This document shows positions 7,844 through 12,499 of a stretch of 12,499 nt of DNA, one piece after another (position 1 is the stretch's first letter; the number at the start of each line of letters is the position of its first letter). Position numbers and translations under genes: made by a program. The stretch lies in assembly GCA_013054445.1 (NCBI GenBank), contig JAAMPI010001591.1, positions 1 to 12,499 of the forward strand, given 5' to 3'. The notes below the pieces were generated by a model. It did not search any database. It worked only from the letters and a program-made list of their open reading frames with translations, and was not told where the DNA came from. This stretch comes from Cudoniella acicularis. Its lineage: Eukaryota; Ascomycota; Leotiomycetes; Helotiales; Helotiaceae.

Positions 7844-8189
7844 TACATAGCCGTGGTGGCCACCTGTAAATCATGCTTCCTCAGCTATCAACAGTATTAT
7901 CAATATTATCACTTATTTGGTGCCAAACCTCACTTGATAACAGGCTTGAATCCTGACATTGAGAGATAGGTCTATATCATTGACACTATCACTTTCAATG
8001 CTGTCACTGTTTTGGAGTCTGATTTTAGCGGAAGTGAGAAATTGAAACGATTAAGTACTAGATTAAATTGCTTAGAATTAGAAGTGATATGTTTTTATCT
8101 AAAAAAATTTGTAATTTAAGTGAGGTGTCGGCTGTATCAGGGGACTTTCGCTTCGCAGGGATCAAACACGATTCTATGTAAGAGATAGG
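7844..8189. other. AT-rich intergenic stretch, no gene
   Basis: Nothing codes convincingly here. 7880-8120 is AT-rich with repeated TCA/TATCA-type words and reads as decayed DNA. The bases next to the MITE (about 7844-7870, minus strand) may continue the decayed frame of the neighbouring pseudogene. Confidence 0.45.
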
Positions 8190-8244
8190 CTATTTTGTTT
8201 TGTCACTTTATAGAATGAGAAGCTGATAGGGCTGCTAAGAAGGT
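8190..8244 (+). pseudogene. Possible LINE RNase H remnant
   Basis: AAT GAG AAG followed, after a one-base loss, by GCT GAT AGG GCT GCT AAG AAG (8214-8242) reads NEK-ADRAAKK. This matches the NEKAD(R/x)AAK motif near the C-terminal end of RNase H domains in fungal LINE-type retrotransposons. The preceding TGTCACTTTATAG could be a C-to-T-damaged copy of the usual P-G-H-x-G-I segment. No reverse transcriptase or poly(A) end is recognisable nearby. The match is short, so confidence is low. Confidence 0.3.
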
Positions 8245-9228
8245 ATGAACGTTGGGTGTAGAGCAATGTGGAAAGTGTCTGGCGCGATCAATGATAATAA
8301 GGTATTTCGGGGACTTGTAGTTTGGATGGTGATGTTCATTGGAGTCAACGCTCCGCCTTTAGAGACCTTTACCCTCATGTTGCAAGCTCTTCATGTCGGT
8401 AGGGTGTGTATCCGATTTACTTCAATTTCCCATGTGCCACTGGACTGAGAGTTAATGCAAATTCAGTGGTCCCGTTAATGTGGAGGCAATACAAGTCCAC
8501 TAGCTTTCGGTGATGTCCTCCCGCTGCATCTTGACCACGAATCGTGGTATGAGCCGTTCCACCGCCACCTCCCAATATAATGAGATGGCGAGTTTACAAG
8601 TTCCGGTTGACACTAAATTCCCTAATTTTGCTTCAATTCTTTTGCTACTTAAGCGCCTTCGTCTTTTGCAGCTTGAAGGCAGGCGCTGGAGCCCAAATGT
8701 CGGGATCTACTTGTTATATGGGTACTAAGGGACTATTCGCTCTGTGAATATTTCGCTTCCACTCTAGTAAATCAGCAACGAATTATTTCTCTTTAAAACT
8801 TTAGAGGATGACAGGTTGGCATTTTAGGAATAGTAGTGTTTATTTGCATTAACCTTAAAGATGGTTGGTGGTTTTAAATACTTCATTAAAGTTGGAGCCT
8901 GCTTTCGTGTTCTCGCTCATTTGGGTGCCAATATCCGTTATTTATTTCTCCTATGTAGACGGTGGGGTGGTACCGACGCGAACAAAGGGGAGGGCAATAA
9001 ATAATCAGACGGACCCAACAATCAAGTCCCACGACGCTTTGAAGCAATTCTATTGGAGCTCTTCGTATTGTTCAATGATCTGAAGCATGGCGATTGATTG
9101 AATAGGGCAGGTCGGAATGAGGGAAAAGGCGAGAAAAAGCAGGAGCCCCTGAATGTCTTACAAACTTCAGCTCATGCTTGTAGACCGCTCGCAGGCTGCC
9201 TAGCGGGCTTACTCTCCCAGCCTTCCTG
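8245..9228. other. Gene-poor intergenic stretch
   Basis: Short open frames occur at 8245-8448, 8510-8728 and 8865-9083 (+), and a minus-strand frame without an ATG at its head at about 8506-8705 includes YWEVAVERLIPRFVVKMQRE, which looks somewhat protein-like. None has a domain, splice partners or a start that I can defend. It may hold remnants of a lost gene or repeat. Confidence 0.4.
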
Positions 9229-9246
9229 TTGACAGCTACCTGTCAA
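9229..9246. repeat. 7-bp hairpin TTGACAG/CTGTCAA
   Basis: TTGACAG (9229-9235) and CTGTCAA (9240-9246) are perfect inverted repeats with a 4-base loop, about 355 bp upstream of the membrane-protein gene. It could be a palindromic regulator site, but no factor can be named. Confidence 0.5.
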
Positions 9247-9600
9247 ACTGGCACCGCTGCCCCATCGCCCATGTCGCGAAACCCCCTTTGTGGATGTCCG
9301 CAACCTTGATCAGCTTGAGTTATTTGTAAGTTTAATATAATCATTACTGATGTCGCGATTATAGCAAGCCACAACATGTATGGGCTTTGCAACTTCTCTT
9401 TTGGGTGAGTTAGCCGCTTCCTTCAATTTATTTTCGGCATCTGCTAGCTTGAAGGTGGGTTGCACCAATTCGATTCAGGTCCCCTTAAGGTTATCCCCTG
9501 TTTCCGCGACTTTACATTTACATCCCCACTATTCTTCCATTCTGCCAAGCCTCAATCAATCGACCCAATTCATCGCACGCATTCGCTTTTCGTCATCAAA
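9247..9600 (+). promoter_or_regulatory. Upstream region of the membrane-protein gene
   Basis: TTTAATATAATC near 9330-9341 is the only TATA-like element. A short upstream frame (MYGLCNFSFG, 9376-9408) could act as a uORF if transcription starts before it. The last about 75 bases before the ATG are pyrimidine-rich (TTCTTCCATTCTGCC and similar), typical of fungal 5' leaders. Assigned by position. Confidence 0.35.
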
Positions 9601-11581
9601 ATGAAGTCAACAGTCATTACCGGTCATTACTTCTCGTTTTACGCTTCACTTGCATCCTGCACAGTCCCTCTTTATATTCAGAACAATACCGTGTCGCTTA
9701 ATACAACATCAACCTCCTCCACGATTTGGGCCGACATTCGCAACCCTGCTATCAGCTGTGATTTTTCCGTAGATTCCTTTGTTGCGGTACGGTTGGAAAT
9801 ATATATCGAAGAGCGTGAAGGAACTAACATAACTCAGAGTATCAATACCACTTGCCAACCCCATATTATCTCATTGCAGGCCCTCCAGCAGCCACTCGCC
9901 GCCCCAACCCTTCGATTAAATGCTGCTGAAAGGCTCTCGAATTGTGTTATCAAAGTGTATGGCTCCGCTCCCAAATTCTACTTGCTAAGCTAAAGATTCT
10001 TATACTAGTCTCTATGAAACGTACTACTGTAGTAGTTTTCAGGACTCATCTGTTGGAAGCTTAGCAGCTTTGTGGGTTGATATTGGGCACAACTTGCCAA
10101 GAGACCCCAATGGATCTTATCCTCCCGAACCTCCTATCAACATTGACAATAACGGAAGCTCATATCCTTCGTTCCTTCCTGTCAGTTGCTCCCTGGCTTG
10201 CGAGACTTTATTTCATCACGCTGACTTAAGTACATCCTAGATGATGACTGATGCTTGTGAATTTGACTTGAAGAATCTTACGCTTGGAACTTGTTGCACT
10301 TCCCCAAGTACGCTGTACAATAATCCTGCAGCTGAGAGTCTGGCGCGATGCCAATTGCAAGCGTACTTCACCCTTAAAGTCTTGCTCTGAATTCACTAGA
10401 CTGATATTTTACCCAGATCCAAGCAATATGTTCGTTGTGTCGCTCAAAAGGAATCGAGTGAAGTTCGGGATTGCGTTGTGAATACGGCCGTCAAATCGGA
10501 CTGGCTCCCACCGGGAATCTTTCTATACGGGGGCGGCCAAACATGTGAAGGCACAAAGGCCATTATCACCTTTGCTGCTGCTGCTGTTCTGGTTGATGCC
10601 CTTGGGTTAGTGGCCCGAATTATAATCAACAAAATACGACACAAGGACCTGGTTCCCCAAAGAAACTTTTCGCTAGTTTCAATCTTTATTAATCTCGGCG
10701 TTCAAATCGCAAAGCCATTCCTTACCGCTTTACTACTAGAATCGATGGGCATACCGTCATCGAAACTGTCCAGTTTTGCGCTATTCCTTATGTATCCACG
10801 ACCATCCTGTATTATTGCCTTCGTCAGTTTATTTGTTCGCAAATGGCGCGGCTACGCATTCCAACTAATTTTCGCTGATCTTATTCTCAATCTTCTCTGT
10901 TTCGGAATGACAGAACTCAAAGGCATCTTAACCTATCCCGTCAATCCAACAAATCCTCTCCTACCAGCCCACTCTTTGTACATGTATCAGAAAGGCTTCA
11001 TGGTCTCGATCGGAACTGGATATGCCGTCTACGCATTGTTGATGGGGTTTACCGGCCTTGGTGCCTTAGATCTGCTCGCCGGGATATTCAGCAAAGAGAA
11101 GAATTACGAGTATAGTGTTTTCCGCAGTGTCGCTATCCTCTGGATATTACTGATCACGTTTATCGTCGCACTACCAATCCTTGCATTTGCGGAGATGTTG
11201 GTCAAGATCGTGAATTTCTTCCGTAAGAAAGATAAGGGGAAACGTGATCTAAATAGGCTAGAGAAATCGTCGCCTAGACACGGGACATCATGGATGAGTA
11301 AAGAACTTGCAAAAGTCTTTGGTCATGACAACAAAAACAACGAAGACAACGACGATTCGGTTAATCCGACTGGGTCCTCTGAATGGGTTTGGTTCGCCGC
11401 GATCATTCTGCTCGCTGCTGCGATCGTGTCTGCTGTTGGCAACTGGATGACGACGATTGAGCTGTATGGAATGGCTGGGGATGCGTGGTGTCCGGCGGAG
11501 TTAGATAGCCTTGCCTTAATACAGGTAGGCATGCCTTTACTTGGGCACCTTCTAGACATGGCTTTTCTAGCTATTTCTTAG
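9601..11581 (+). CDS. Unrecognised multi-pass membrane protein with Cys-rich ectodomain, ~592 aa
   Basis: Four exons fit in phase: 9601-9954, 10043-10180, 10241-10362, 10417-11581, about 592 codons. The 60- and 54-bp introns have donors GTCAGT and GTACTT and branch points CTGAC and CTGAT; the 88-bp first intron (donor GTGTAT) is less sure. The start has A at -3; the first 22 residues are a weak signal peptide. Residues about 23-225 are a predicted outside region with N-glycosylation sequons (NNT, NTT, TNIT, INTT, LKNLT) and about ten cysteines (DACEF, GTCC, ARCQ, VRCV, RDCVV, QTCEG). Then come about eight hydrophobic helices, with a charged, Asn/Asp/Lys-rich loop (about KKDKGKRDLNRLEKSSPRHG to NNEDNDDSVN) between the sixth and seventh. 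No transporter, GPCR or enzyme signature was recognised. The last exon could instead end by splicing at 11527 (GTAGGC) to 11581 (CTTAG), swapping the final helix for a charged tail; I prefer the unspliced end. Likely surface or endomembrane; function unknown. Confidence 0.7.
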
Positions 11582-11762
11582 GCTTTAGAGAATGAGAACT
11601 GTTTAATCGAGAGAGCTTGTTATATAAAGAAATAGTTATGATTATATGCGAAATCCGGATATCCGCGGGTATACCCTCAAAAATTCCACATATAGGAACA
11701 CGTCTGTTAGAAGTCTGTGTAGTATATTTCCTTCATGCTCTTAGTTTTAGTTCAATCAACTA
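11582..11762 (+). other. 3' flank of the membrane-protein gene
   Basis: This holds the probable 3' UTR, with AT-rich segments and a 10-bp palindrome CGGATATCCG near 11655-11664. No gene is seen. Confidence 0.4.
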
Positions 11763-11924
11763 ATGCTGCAAGTGGCCATGATATTTTTTATAATCTTTGG
11801 TCCATTTTCACTCTTATTATACCTTCGCCTCGCAGAACCACCCACAGTACTAGTTAATCCATCCGTAGTCCCTATTTCAACAGACCGCAAATTCCACAAT
11901 GGGCCTAGCAGATCCTCTAAATAA
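11763..11924 (+). CDS. Short hydrophobic frame, 53 aa, doubtful
   Basis: ATG at 11763 opens 53 codons to TAA at 11922-11924. The start, MLQVAMIFFIIFGPFSLLLY, is a convincing signal peptide or anchor, followed by a soluble, Pro/Val/Ser-containing part ending GPSRSSK. It might be a small secreted protein, the first exon of a longer gene, or a broken start of one: the next + frame contains NITLSNQTVLVTPKLLEKHK (about 11946-12005) and ends soon after, but no good splice pair links them. A minus-strand frame (11756-12043) overlaps it without features. Family not recognised. Confidence 0.25.
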   Translation: MLQVAMIFFIIFGPFSLLLYLRLAEPPTVLVNPSVVPISTDRKFHNGPSRSSK

Positions 11925-12110
11925 CACTCCACCCATCCACCCCTGAACATAACACTCTCCAACCAGACTGTACTGGTCACCCCGAAGCTCCTAGAGAAGC
12001 ACAAATGGGACTTGCACACCAGAGAAGATACATAGATGATCACTCTTAGTATTACAAATCACCCCGCTACAGTACTACGTGTCCTATTCTCGTAGTATAA
12101 ACCAGTGGCG

Positions 12111-12242
12111 ATGGCAATACCAGACTTTGTGATTTGCTCCTTTCTAATTGCCTACATATTTTTGTCTTCCTCCCTGATTATCGCCATAGCCTTCTTTGCC
12201 TTGATGCCAGGTGTGACAGCACGAGTACATAGAATGAGGTGA
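12111..12242 (+). CDS. Short single-TM frame, 43 aa, doubtful
   Basis: ATG at 12111 opens 43 codons ending TGA at 12240-12242. Residues 6-32 are almost wholly hydrophobic (FVICSFLIAYIFLSSSLIIA onward), followed by a basic tail ARVHRMR, so the product would be a one-helix membrane peptide with the tail in the cytoplasm. It could also be one exon of a gene running out of the window, since GAG|GTGATT at the end might serve as a donor. A TAG four codons upstream limits extension. No family recognised; chance cannot be excluded. Confidence 0.22.
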   Translation: MAIPDFVICSFLIAYIFLSSSLIIAIAFFALMPGVTARVHRMR

Positions 12243-12499
12243 TTATTCTGGATAAACAATAAGGCGAAACTTGTAAGACTCATCCTAGTATTTGCACAAG
12301 GTGCGGACTTACAATTTCAATCTATGTTATTTTGATACATGAAGTACTATGCAAAAACGAACGAAGCGTTGAAAAGAATTGCCTCCTACTACATCAAATT
12401 GAGCTATTCCCCCGTATCAGCCTATGATTTTTGAATTAACCTCTAAATAACTGCCCCCTTTTCAAAATGTCCGAAGAATAAGTGGCAGTAACATTCGTC
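12243..12499. other. Right end of window, nothing identified
   Basis: AT-rich sequence with no supported frame. TTGTAAG and CTTACAA, near 12270 and 12309, form a loose 7-bp inverted repeat. Confidence 0.4.

Noticed and set aside
11756..12043. Minus-strand frame of 95 codons
   Set aside because: No domain or signal, and it overlaps the more plausible hydrophobic + strand start; not supported.
1..12499. tRNA genes, CRISPR arrays, biosynthetic core enzymes
   Set aside because: No tRNA B-box pattern (GGTTCRANNCC) was spotted on either strand, no spaced direct repeats, and no PKS, NRPS or terpene signatures were seen.

Overview
The window looks like nuclear DNA of a filamentous ascomycete (Pezizomycotina). 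The evidence is short spliceosomal introns (49-171 bp) with GT...AG ends and CTAAC/CTGAC-like branch points, no operon spacing, C/T-rich promoters, a Mid2-type wall sensor, a secreted multi-modular GH5 enzyme, and AT-rich islands with decayed repeats. Gene content is compatible with Leotiomycetes, but that is a guess; the class cannot be fixed from this sequence alone.

Layout. 1-1166: no convincing gene, C/T-rich start and short tandem repeats. 1167-2039 (-): Mid2-like Ser/Thr-rich single-pass cell-wall stress sensor. 2040-4425: intergenic and regulatory DNA, holding a possible 64-residue small secreted Cys protein (2539-2733, +), a compact cluster of four E-boxes (3606-3651) and the upstream region of the next gene. 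4426-6623 (+): a five-exon secreted GH5 cellulase-family protein with an X2-like module and a C-terminal beta module; its fourth exon carries a one-base frame break near a G7 run and a strong G-quadruplex motif, and its third intron is 171 bp (3n) with no in-frame stop. 6624-9600: gene-poor, partly AT-rich accessory stretch with a decayed minus-strand coding frame, a 208-bp MITE with a TA target duplication inserted in that frame, and a possible RNase H fragment of a LINE. 9601-11581 (+): four-exon gene for an unrecognised protein with a Cys-rich, glycosylatable N-terminal region and about eight membrane helices. 11582-12499: two short hydrophobic frames of uncertain status.

The three well-supported genes all concern the cell surface or secretion (wall sensing, glucan hydrolysis, a receptor- or transporter-like membrane protein), but there is no sign that they form a cluster. 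The most unusual signals are the MITE inside the old coding frame, the broken and G4-bearing 3' end of the GH5 gene, and the E-box cluster.
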